The notes under the pieces: generated by a model | What the model saw: the letters and a program-made list of their open reading frames with translations, nothing else | Database searches by the model: none | Told to the model about the DNA's origin: nothing | From: Nageia nagi | Lineage: Eukaryota; Pinophyta | Direction: 5' to 3' | Length of the DNA: 64,000 bases | Assembly (NCBI GenBank): GCA_050084985.1 | Contig: JBITNC010000001.1 | Location: forward strand, 129,332,001 to 129,396,000 | Made by a program: the position numbers and the translations under genes | Part shown: piece by piece, positions 23,041 through 33,428 of the stretch | Position numbering within the stretch: position 1 is the stretch's first letter | Layout of the letters: each line of letters starts with the position of its first letter

Positions 23041-25768
23041 ATAATATCCTAACCAACTAGACTATAATGGACTCCCACATATTGAAGAGTCGAACCTCTA
23101 AGAAAGGGATAATTTTCAAGAAAGCTCTCTTGGATCTTGATTGAAATGATGTGTATATAGTTGTTGGAAAAAATAAAAGACTTTCTAAAGAACCCTCCAA
23201 AATTATTTTTTCACAATAAGAGTAGAATACAATTGTTTAATTGAGAAGGAGAAAAATAAATTTGAAATTTGATGAAAGTAATCATGAGTACTATTTCACT
23301 AAATTATGAGATATACATAAGCAATAATGGGTTGTTTGAAGGTTGGCAACCTTTGACCTCTCTATTATACAAATCTCAACAATAAGATATGGATTTTTCT
23401 CCCATAATTACACTATAGGGTGATAAGAGAAGGATTCATAGATGGATCAAAATTACATTTGATGATATTTATTGATAAATAAATATACTAGTGATAAATA
23501 CAATAGAAAAATGTAACATAATGATTAATGTATACATGCAACCCATTTTTTGAAAACATAAGGAATACAATGTGCAAGAAGACCATATGCAGCCATTATT
23601 TAGATGAGATGGATGGAGAATATGCAGTCCATGGCTATAGATGACATTAAATACTTTAATCTAATGAAAAACCCTATTGAAATACAATTATATTGAATAC
23701 AATGATGATAGGTATATGCATACATATAGGATAGTTGATTTATCAAATTCTCTATCGAACTACAATCTCATAGATCGAAATAAGCTCAGGAGACACATAA
23801 AATGGATTTGTTAAAATATTTATTGATTTTTTTGGCAAAATGCTTCATCCAAATCTAGAAAGTTAATTAAATGCAAATATGTAGGATGGAGAGCTATATA
23901 AAATTCAAGAGCTCTTAGGAGAAAAAAGCGATGTCATTAGTAATTTGAAATACCACAATCCAAATAAGACATCTTGTTTAGTAATATGGTCGAAAATATT
24001 CATGGGTTGTACGAGGTGGAAAGATCTAAGGATGAAGATAATAATTATACTTATAATATAATGCATGTGTTATAGAAGACATAGATATGGTCAGGTACTG
24101 TTTGGAAAAGTAGCTAGCGAATTGATTAATATAATACAATACAATCACATGGACTACAATGGTCACTTGTAGAAAATAACTAAAGAGATGGATTGCATAA
24201 GAGATCTATGAAATATTAGACACATTATGGTACAATCTAAAGGTAACCAATATATTTCAAATACAATATCTCTACTACATAGTGTCAAGGTAGATGATAA
24301 AGAATTACCTCTCAACCAACATAACATTAAGTTGGCAATTACGTTCGAATTATTAAAGACTCCCCCAAGGATCACTATTGGAGTTGTGAAAAGCTTTCAA
24401 GTATGTGACAATAACCATACTAAGAAAGGGGAATTAATTGATTGAAAAAATGCATCATTTTAAAGAAGACTCATTTTTGAAATGACATAAATCTTTTGAC
24501 AAAGTGGCATAACAAATATTTTTATGAAGGTAACTATCAAGTATAAAACTAGAATCAATAACTTTTTATCAGCAAATTTTCAATAATGTAACACACATAA
24601 AAAATAAGTTTCATTGATTGCAATAATTGGAGAAGCATACAAACTAGATGTTTTGGAACAACATGCAAATCAATTGATAAAATGTATTAATTCCACTATA
24701 AATTATCATTATCGTAATATATACCCAAGAAAAATACATAACATACAACATAAATGGTTTAATAAAATGCTACAATGAAATAAAATATTTAAGAATTAAA
24801 TGGGAATAGAGGATAGGGCTATGAATTATTTGATAAAATATCTCTCAATATAAAAAAATGTATTGAATAAAGTTGAGTGTATGATAATACTTTTAGTAAG
24901 AAAAATATACAAAGTGTGTATTATTCAATCATCTTGATTGAGCTTTGACAGAGTAATATTCATACTAAAGTTGAGATTATCATTCTAATTCACAACTGAT
25001 AAGATGATATGACTTTGAAAAATGTGAGCAACACAAAACCATCTCCTTTATAATAAATAAATAGCATAGAAAAAGATATGAAATTATTCGATAGGATACA
25101 TGATTTGTACACAATTTTAGGGGTAGCAATGGTCACCACATATATGAAACAAGAAGATAAAAGGCTTGTGAATTATTTTGATAAAATACCTTGCAACATC
25201 AAAGACATGTGATAACTACATGTGTCTATTGGTTCATTAGTTCCATGTAGGTGAGAGATGCATGGGATCTATGGCTCAAAAGTTGTATACACTTACATGC
25301 AACATATTAGTCACTTGTGTTCCATGTAGGTGAGAGCTACATGAGACCTAAGTTTTAATCATCATAATGAAACAAAGTGAAAAAATCTTGAAAAATCCAC
25401 TGAATGATAAAAAGGAAATGGTCGATAAAACTAAAGTAAAAGACCCAAGATACTTTAACAAAAATGAAGGCAATAATTAAATGGGTAGGTGTCACAAGAG
25501 GCATCAAAAGTAATAAGGTAGAGAAGTAACAATTCATTTGGAGGAAATAAAGAAAGAAAAAGATTCAAATCAATAGAATCAATGGAGAACTTTTTGATTA
25601 TTGGAAATATGTACACATTCAGAAGAGATTATGACCAATTAGGTTATGTTATGGAGGAAGACACCAATTGGTTTGTATAGAGTAGGAGCAGTAGGGATGA
25701 CATACATGAATTATGATGATGGAGCCTATATTGAGATCTATACAATCTATTCATAGTAGAAACATTAT
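23041..25768 (+). other. Internal region of element N, left part
   Basis: I recognise no gag or pol. An open frame of 72 codons at 24227-24445 matches no family I know. A roughly 40-bp segment containing TTCCATGTAGGTGAGAG occurs twice (about 25240 and 25320). With the other N segments (29852-30246, 39137-39558) the net internal length is about 3.5 kb without its own genes, as in large non-autonomous LTR derivatives. Confidence 0.5.
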
Positions 25769-26016
25769 TGTTAGATACCTAATCCTTAGGGATTATGGTA
25801 TAGATATTATAATAGTAGTTACTTACTATATTTAGTAAAATAGTAGCTTTGCATGTGCTAGAATTTGAAGTGTTATTTCTAGGAGAATATGAAGAGTTAC
25901 ATTGTATCTCAAGGGTCACCCAAGAAGGTGAATGTGAAGAGTCAATCTTCTTGTGTATTAAGGAATTATTCTAACCTAATATAATGGTTTTTGATATTGG
26001 AGTTATTCAACCTAGA
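25769..26016 (+). mobile_element. 5' LTR of copia element D
   Basis: A 248-bp LTR beginning TGTTAGATACC and ending CCTAGA, paired with 29603-29851 (about 26 differences by eye, roughly 10%). It is followed by a copia primer binding site. The flanks ATTAT and TTTAT form a target duplication with one mismatch. Confidence 0.85.
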
Positions 26017-26018
26017 AT

Positions 26019-26030
26019 TGGTATCAGAGC
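26019..26030 (+). other. Primer binding site of element D (initiator Met tRNA)
   Basis: TGGTATCAGAGC, complementary to the 3' end of plant initiator methionine tRNA, lies two bases after the LTR. Confidence 0.85.
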
Positions 26031-27239
26031 TATGAGTTTTTTCTTTCTTTAACTCCATGAAATTGATAAAAAATGTTACCAAAATTCCATCAAAAATTTT
26101 TCTCTTATTTTACTTTAAAATTGAGCATTGGAATTCATTTTTACTACATATTTGGATACTCTTTTTTGAGGAGAGTATTTTTATCTTTTGAATGAGGTGA
26201 TTTAGTGAAGAAATGGAAAAGTTATCATAATTTGAAGCTTTTAGTTGTGTAAGTGCTCCATGACTGATTTGTCAATGGTTTTGCTTTAAATTTTGGTGGT
26301 TTTATGTTTGAAATTCATGGTTTCTTTGAAAATTGGCAATATTGTAGTTATTTTCTACGTGAGAGAATACAAAAAATTTATTATATGATTACAGCACCTC
26401 CTTTAAAAAAAATCCAATGTGCACCTCTTTTTTAAAATTCCTATCCCATGCATTAAACTTGACCCTCACACCTTCAATAAGACTGTAGAGCCATTCTAGA
26501 ACTCCTCCACCTCTATGTTTTTCCCACACACACACATTCTCCCATGAGTATTAGTCCATTGTATTTGCTTTTGATTCACCCATTCATTAAATCTCATACT
26601 TTACCTATTAACTCCCCTTTGCACCCCCCAACACCACTAGTTTGATCATTGTGCATTATATCCAAGAATCCTTACACATAACCCAAGTTTGAAAAGAATC
26701 CTTTTCATCCATTGAAATCCTTCTACCATTCCACACTTCCAATCTCTCATGTGCATTGGTCCATTGTATGGGACTTGCATTGTCCAAGACTCTTGCACCC
26801 ACGAAACCACTCAATGAGCTAGTATGTGATAGTTAAACTATCCTACCATTACACACTTGTTCCTTGAGGCTGCCACTTGGTGCACTTAAACACTTTGTAC
26901 ATCCTTTTGATAGCTATGCAAACCAAATTCTACCTAGTCAACATATTTGGCATGCCCAATCAACATTTTTACAATATCAATAGTGCATAATCATCATTTA
27001 ATTTAATTTTTGGTGTATTTTCAAATTTTGAAGACATTGTTGGCCATAACTTAGTGAAAAGAACTTCATTTTTAGTAAAAAAATTTACTAAGTCTAGAAT
27101 TCAGAGTAGATTGTAGTTATGTTAGTTGATGCATACTATTTTTAGTGAGCAATTAAAATATATATTGGCAAACATGGTATGGCATTTGATTTAGATTTTG
27201 GTGAATTTGGCATAATTAAGGGATTTCGTACTTTGGAAT
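26031..27239 (+). other. Leader region of element D without gag
   Basis: Where gag, protease and the integrase N-terminus should be, only AT-rich sequence with C-rich patches (26380-26900) is seen. Either the region was deleted or replaced, or it has decayed beyond recognition. Confidence 0.5.
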
Positions 27240-29600
27240 ATTGTGTTACACGTAAAGAAGACTCTGTATGATGTAGTTGTTTATGTAGTGTATGTCAAAA
27301 ATAGATGTCTATATCATGCTCTTGATGAGAAGACTCCGTATGAAATATATTTTAGCTATGTTCCTTTAGTTTGACATCTTAGAGTTTTTGGTTCCACTTG
27401 TTATGCCCTAGTCCCTAACGAAAAAAGAAACAAACTTGGTGCCAGGATTCAAAAATGTATTTTCTTGGGGTACTTAGATCTACCAAGTGCTATAAGCTTT
27501 ATGATGAGGTAAATAAAAAGTTCCTCTTTGCAAGGCACATCATATTTTTAGAATATCCCAAGAGTGACTTGACTATTGAGAGGTAATTTGATCACCTTGA
27601 TAGGTTTACTTATGGAAAGCATTTTTTTGAAAATGATTATGAGATTCCAAACCTTAAGGGAGGATCCCTATATTGGATCAATCTTTGGAATCTACACCAC
27701 TTATGCCTATTTCAGAAGTGCTTGATCCATCAGTAGCACCTATTCCAATAGTACAAGCACCTACTCCACCACAATAATATCCTTCATCTTCATTAGTTTA
27801 AATAGCTCCTTAGGATGATGTGATTGAAAGGATTGATAGGTTAAGTCTTATAGGAAATGAAGAACCTCCTCAAATTTGTTGAGAAAACATAAATATTACA
27901 GAAGATTCCTAAGTGGCTCTCTAAAATAATTGAGAGTGTTCATCCTAATGAAGTTGGAAATATAGGAACTAGGAGTTCCTACAAAGAAATAATTGAAGAT
28001 GGAGTATATGGAATGTTCTTTTGATTTTGAATTGAATTTCTCTATTGATTATGAGCTGACTTCCTTTAAATAAGCTTTTTGTTATTATGTATGAAAAGAT
28101 ATTATGAAGAAGGAGTATGATGCTCTCATCAAGAATGGGACATGGAAGTTGGTGGATCCTCCATATGGAACCAAACCTATTGGATGCAAGTGGGTCTACA
28201 AACAAATTTATAGATCATATGACTCACTTGAGAAACATAAAGCAAGGCTTATAGTTAAGGGTTTTGCATAGAAAGAAGGTATTTAATATGATGAGACCTT
28301 TTCTCCCATAGCAAAATGGGCTACTATTCATTCTTTGTTGGCAATGTCATCTCAACATGGATGGAAAGTTCATTAGATGTATGTAAACACTACATTCTTG
28401 AATGATGATTTGAAAGAGAATGTGTACATGAAATAACCAAAAGGATTTGCAATGAAGGGTCAAGAATAAAAAGTTTGTAAGCCCTTCAAGTACTTACATG
28501 GCCTAAAATAAGCTCCTAATGCTTAGTACGAAAAGCTTACTAAGAATCTCATGAAAATAAAATTTGAACACTTTAATCTTGAGGATGTAACTTTGTTTTT
28601 TAGAAAAGTTGGTAAGACTTTTGTATATCTTATGGTGTATGTCAATCATCTTTTGATAACAGGGAAAAATGAAATTTACATTACATCCAAGAAATAAGAT
28701 TTGAAGAGAGGTTTTGAATTGATAAGATATGGGACATATTCATTATTACTTAGGCATTGAAGTGACACAAAACCTAAGGTGCATTTCTATTTCCCAAAGG
28801 AAGTACATTGGAGAATTGTCGAACAAATTTGGCATGATAGATTGTAATCCTCTTTCCACTCCAATGGAATAAAATTTGAAGTTGAAATCTGTTGAAGGGA
28901 ATGCATTTGAGGATGCAATGAAGTATAGAAAACTTGTTGGAAGTCTCATATATCTAACCATAAATAGAGCAAACATTTCATTTGCGATTGGAATTCTCTC
29001 TTAGTTTATGAAAAAACCATGTGAAAGGAATTAGAATACAATAAAAAGAGTTCTAATATATTTGAAAGGTACAAAAGAATTAAGTATTCAGTATTCCAAA
29101 GTAGGAGACTTCAAATTATTTGAATATATAGATTTAGACTTTGATGGTGATAAAGAAAATGGAGTTTCAACTTCAGGATATGCCATGAGTCTTGGACCAT
29201 CAACTATCTCTTGGAGATTATGAAAGCAATCCATTTTAGTAGATTCCATTACAAAGGTAGAGTATGTGGCTACTATAGAGGCAACAAAGGAGATTGTGTG
29301 GCTCAAGAAGATACTGAAAGATTTGCAAAAAAAAAAAAGGTGCATCCAACTCCACTTCTAATCGATAATATTTTTGTAATTCAATTGGCCAAGAATCCAA
29401 AGTTTCATGATCAAACAAAGCACATCAACATAAAGTATCATTTAATTTGAGATCCTGTAGAGCTCAAGAAAATTCAATTGAAATATTTTCCCATAGATGA
29501 GCAAACATCAAACATCTTCACCAAGGTATTTGAAAGAGAAAAGTTCAAGAAGTTCAAGAAGATGCTTGGACTTAACAATACCCCTTCATATTAAGGGGGG
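27240..29600 (+). pseudogene. Ty1/copia pol remnant (element D): integrase end, RT, RNase H
   Basis: Integrase C-terminal part: EKTPYEIYFSYVPLV near 27332, HLRVFGSTCYALVPNEKRNK near 27380. RT: TWKLVDPPYGTKPIGCKWVY near 28142, KHKARLIVKGFA near 28232, and the catalytic box as YVNHLLITG near 28638, where the usual Y-V-D-D has lost both aspartates. RNase H end: TKVEYVATIEATKEIVWLKK near 29253. A polypurine tract (AAGGGGGGAA) precedes the 3' LTR. Many stops and frameshifts. Confidence 0.8.
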
Positions 29601-29602
29601 AA

Positions 29603-29851
29603 TATTAGACACCTAATCCTTAGGGATTATGGGATAGATTCTATAATAGTAGTTACTTACTATATTTAATAAATTTGTAGCTTTGTGTGTGCTAGAAATT
29701 GAAGTGTCATTTCTAGGAGAATATGAAAAGTTACATTATATCTCAAGGGTCACCCAAGAAGGTGAATGTGAAGAGTCAATATTCTCATGTATTAAGGCAT
29801 TATTCTAAACTAATATAATGCTTTTTGATCTTGGACTTATCCCACCTAGCA
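29603..29851 (+). mobile_element. 3' LTR of copia element D
   Basis: A 249-bp partner of 25769-26016, beginning TATTAGACACC (the terminal TG has become TA) and ending CCTAGCA. It lies immediately after the polypurine tract. Confidence 0.85.
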
Positions 29852-30246
29852 TTTATTGCTTCATCAAGATGATAAAGGAGATTCAATTGACTTCAAAGAG
29901 AGCCAAGACAAAGAGAACCTCCATTTTTTGCTATGATTTACCAATATTTTTAGTGATGCCCTTGTTAATATAATGCAAAGTTATTCAAGAGAAGCCTTAA
30001 GGAAGAATCTCAATATTAATTTAGGGAGGAGATGTTTGAAAATAATTGATCAACAAGGTTTAATAAGAAAAAGAGAATAAAGGAGAGACTTTCTACATTA
30101 AAAAGGATGGAATAAGTATAAAGAAAATAAGAGATTGAGAAGTATTTTTAAATAGAAGTAGGTTAGTAAAGAGTAGAGTAGGAGGAATAGAGAATCCTTT
30201 TTGAATGTTGAAATTGATATTAAGAGTGGTTAACTTATTGATATGG
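29852..30246 (+). other. Internal region of element N, middle part
   Basis: N sequence between elements D and E. No gene is recognised. Confidence 0.4.
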
Positions 30247-30251
30247 TATAC

Positions 30252-31105
30252 TGTTTACAAATAAAATTGAGCATGCAAATAAGTAAATAGGCAAATATCT
30301 ACAAACTCAATATTATCTATATTCTAGCTACGGATAGCAATTTATTCTAGATAACAATAGACAACATAACCAATTCAGAAGTGTAATTGTACCAACCAAG
30401 ACTGTAATTTGTGTACTTACCTCACGGAATGTACCTAACAATGAAAGACGTAGATATTGGCAATGTACTGATGATGAGCTGCCTTTCCAACAACGTCGTG
30501 ACCTGCAAGGATGCAAAAAGAGGACCGCAGGCGGTCCGTTTCAATGATATAAGAGTGCTGATGGTGTTCTTCCATTCACAAAGGAGCATCGATGACCTTT
30601 GTTTGATAGTTTTGACCTCTCGATTAAGTCCAGAACTTCAATGTAGATGTCTCAGATAGCAGTATGATATCAAAATAGATCGTAAATGTCAGGATAGCTC
30701 GTGTAAGGAAGCACACAAACCACAGCCTTATAGGCGGTACCAAGAGATACCTTAAGGGGTAGCCACTTACAAGACCATACACAGGATCATGTGTATCCTT
30801 GTTATTGTGGACTTACTATTAGATCCCTTATTTATATAGATAATAGATAATACCGCCCATGGGCGGTGTGCATCCACATAAATAAGGTTAATTCACAAGA
30901 TTCAAGATAAACACACCAATAAACAAGATAATCCATGCAATATTCAAGATAACCCATGCAATATTCAAGAATAATCATTATAAAATTCATATTCAAGACA
31001 AACATTGACATTATCACTTTAATACATTCAAGACATATATTTAGGCCAAGCATATTTCATTAATTTATTGATTTAAAAATATAAATTCATTTTTATGTGT
31101 TAACA
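30252..31105 (-). mobile_element. 3' LTR of element E
   Basis: An 854-bp LTR, on the plus strand TGTTTACAAATAAAATTGAG to ATGTGTTAACA. It contains the GGACCG-CAGG-CGGTCC dyad (30522-30537) and a perfect 16-bp palindrome ACCGCCCATGGGCGGT (30852-30867). Confidence 0.92.
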
Positions 31106-31550
31106 AATGCCCCACTTTGGATGTGAAATCGAAAGAAACATGAGGTGACTTGAGATTTTGCATTCAAAGTAAAAACACAACATCATAGCAAACAATTTTG
31201 ATAAGCAATGATAAACATTAACCATTCTAATCTTAAACAACATCATGATAAAGCTTATTAGTACTAGATATAGGTTGAGAAAACTCCCTTTGATATTACC
31301 TTGGGCATGCTTGCCCCTTGCATTTTGCTGTAGAGGATGATAGCCTGATATATCTGATCATCTGATGAGTTGATAATCTTGCCACAATGCTAATGACCCA
31401 TGACAACAAACTTGACAACACACATGACAATGACTGGAAAAATGACTTGACCACACATGTCAACCGGATGACAACTTGACAAGACCACATCACAAGACAA
31501 GACATGACAACACATGACAACACATGATAACCATAACCACACATAGGGGA
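31106..31550 (-). other. 3' region of element E between polypurine tract and repeat array
   Basis: On the minus strand AAAGTGGGGCATT (31106-31118) abuts the 3' LTR and is the likely polypurine tract. The rest holds ACATGACAAC-type simple repeats (31400-31530) and no gene. Confidence 0.55.
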
Positions 31551-32222
31551 GAGCTAAGTTCCACACAACTGAGCCTTCGTACCAAGAGGTGTACTGCAGT
31601 TGCATAAGAATCGAACTCTGCAAAATAATGATAAGCTGATATGTGAGAGCTAAGTTCCACATAACTGAGCCTTCGCACCAAGAGGTGTACTACAGTTGCA
31701 TAAGAACTGAACTCTACAAAACAAGTGATAAGCTGATATGTGAGAGCTAAGTTCCACACAACTGAGCCTTCGCACCAAGAGGTGTACTGCAGTTGCATAA
31801 GAATCGAACTCTGCAAAACAAGTGATAAGTTGATATGTGAGAGCTAAGTTCCACACAACTGAGCCTTCGCACCAAGAGGTGTACTATAGTTGCATAAGAA
31901 CTGAACTCCACAAAATAAGGATAAGCTAATATGTGAGAGCTAAGTTCCACACAACTGAGCCTTCGCACCAAGAGGTGTACTACAGTTGCATAAGAACCAA
32001 ACTCCATAAAATAAGTGATAAGCTGATATATGAGAGCTAAGTGCCACACAATTGAGCCTTCACACCAAGAGGTGTACTATAGTTGCATAAGAATCGAACT
32101 CCGCAAAACAAGGATAAGATGATATGTGAGAGCTAAGTTCCACAAAACTGAGCCTTCACACCAAGAGGTGTACTGCAGTTGCATAAGAATTGAACTTCAT
32201 AAAACAAGTGATAAACTGATGA
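31551..32222. repeat. Tandem array of a 96-97 bp unit, seven copies
   Basis: Units start with GAGCTAAGTTCCACACAACT at 31551, 31647, 31744, 31841, 31937, 32034 and 32130, spaced 96 or 97 bp. Each also contains CACCAAGAGGTGTACT and GTTGCATAAGAA. The units are highly similar. Open frames on the minus strand here come from the repetition and are not genes. Confidence 0.95.
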
Positions 32223-32228
32223 AGCTAT

Positions 32229-32885
32229 GATAAGCTAACAGCGGGAGCTGGAACTCCACTCATAAGCATGATAAGCTGATATCGGGAGTTGGAACTCCAC
32301 TCACAAGCATGATAAGCTGATAGTAGGAGCTGGAACTCCACTCATAAGCATGATAAGCTGATTATGGGAGCTAAAAATCCACTCATAGGCATGATAAGCT
32401 GATCATGGGAGCTGGAACTCCACTCATAGGGACATTATAAGCTAACAATGGGAGCTAGAACTCCTCTCATAGGCATGATAAGCTGATATTGGGAGCTGAA
32501 ACTCCACTCATAGACATGATAAGCTAATTATGGGAGTTAGGACTCCACTCATAGGCATGATAAGCTGATATCAAGAGCTGAAACTCCACTCATAGACATG
32601 ATAAGTTGATTATGGGAGCTAGAACTCCTCTCATAGGCATGATAAGCTAATATCGGGAGCTAAAACTCCACTCATAGACATGATAAGCTGATTATGGGAG
32701 CTAGAACTCCTCTCATAGGCATGATAAGCTGATATCAGGAGCTGAAACTCCACTCATAGACATGATAAGCTGATTATGGGAGTTGGAACTCCACTCATAG
32801 GCATGCTAAACTGATAACGAGAGCTAGAACTCCACCCATAGACATGACAAGCTGATAATTTAGGTCTGCAAACATGAAACTCAAA
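32229..32885. repeat. Tandem array of a 41-bp unit, about 16 copies, with 82-bp higher order
   Basis: Units begin GATAAGCTGAT at 32229, 32270, 32311, 32352, 32393, then about every 41 bp to 32846 (one step of 43). Each unit has a small dyad such as GGAGTT-GG-AACTCC. From about 32477 to 32804 units ending CATAGACAT alternate with units ending CATAGGCAT, which makes an 82-bp dimer repeat. That is the structure seen when satellite DNA is amplified. Confidence 0.93.
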
Positions 32886-33048
32886 GCAATATTCTCCTAG
32901 ATATAACGTTCATCAAACACCTATGATGCACCCATGATACTTAGATAAGCTGATAATTCAGGTCTGCAAACATGAAACTCAAAGCAATATTCTCCTGGAT
33001 ATAATGTTCATCAAACACCTGTGATGCACCCATGATGCCTAGATGAGC
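32853..33048. repeat. Direct duplication of 98 bp
   Basis: Two copies starting TGATAATTTAGGTCTGCAAA (32853) and TGATAATTCAGGTCTGCAAA (32951), about 95% identical by eye, at the edge of the 41-bp array. Confidence 0.9.
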
Positions 33049-33275
33049 TAATTTTCTAGGTAAAGGAATGCAGGTAGTCCTTTCTTGCAGACTTAGAACA
33101 TCGGTGGCCTTAACCTAAGATCGCAGGTGATCCTTTTCTTGAAGATTCATAAAAAATTATGAAGATCAGGTCCCTACAAATCACCCTTAGATTCCAAATT
33201 GATACCTGGTTACTCGTCCACATATACCAAATGCTCAAATCAAAATTCATCTTGAAATATGTGCCCTAACTTTTC

Positions 33276-33282
33276 TATAAAA
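33276..33282 (+). promoter_or_regulatory. TATA box of the antisense PMD gene
   Basis: TATAAAA in the context CTATAAAAGGGGCCCC, about 150 bp upstream of the proposed start codon at 33429 and on the same strand. It points away from element E's own transcription. Confidence 0.6.
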
Positions 33283-33428
33283 GGGGCCCCACCCTTCCTC
33301 ATTTGATCAACCTGTCATTTTCATAGCTGAGAGTATCCTAGAGCTTGAGGGATTGATTCAGAGAGGTTTAGCTGGTGATTTTGTCGATATCACTAGGTGA
33401 TTCTTCCTATATTGTTGTGCTGCACACT

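Noticed and set aside
24227-24445. 72-codon open frame as a gene of element N
   Set aside because: No recognised motif, no neighbouring coding sequence, and length within chance for this composition.
31296-32049. Overlapping minus-strand open frames of 68-108 codons
   Set aside because: They are readings of the 97-bp tandem array in shifting frames, without start context or homology.
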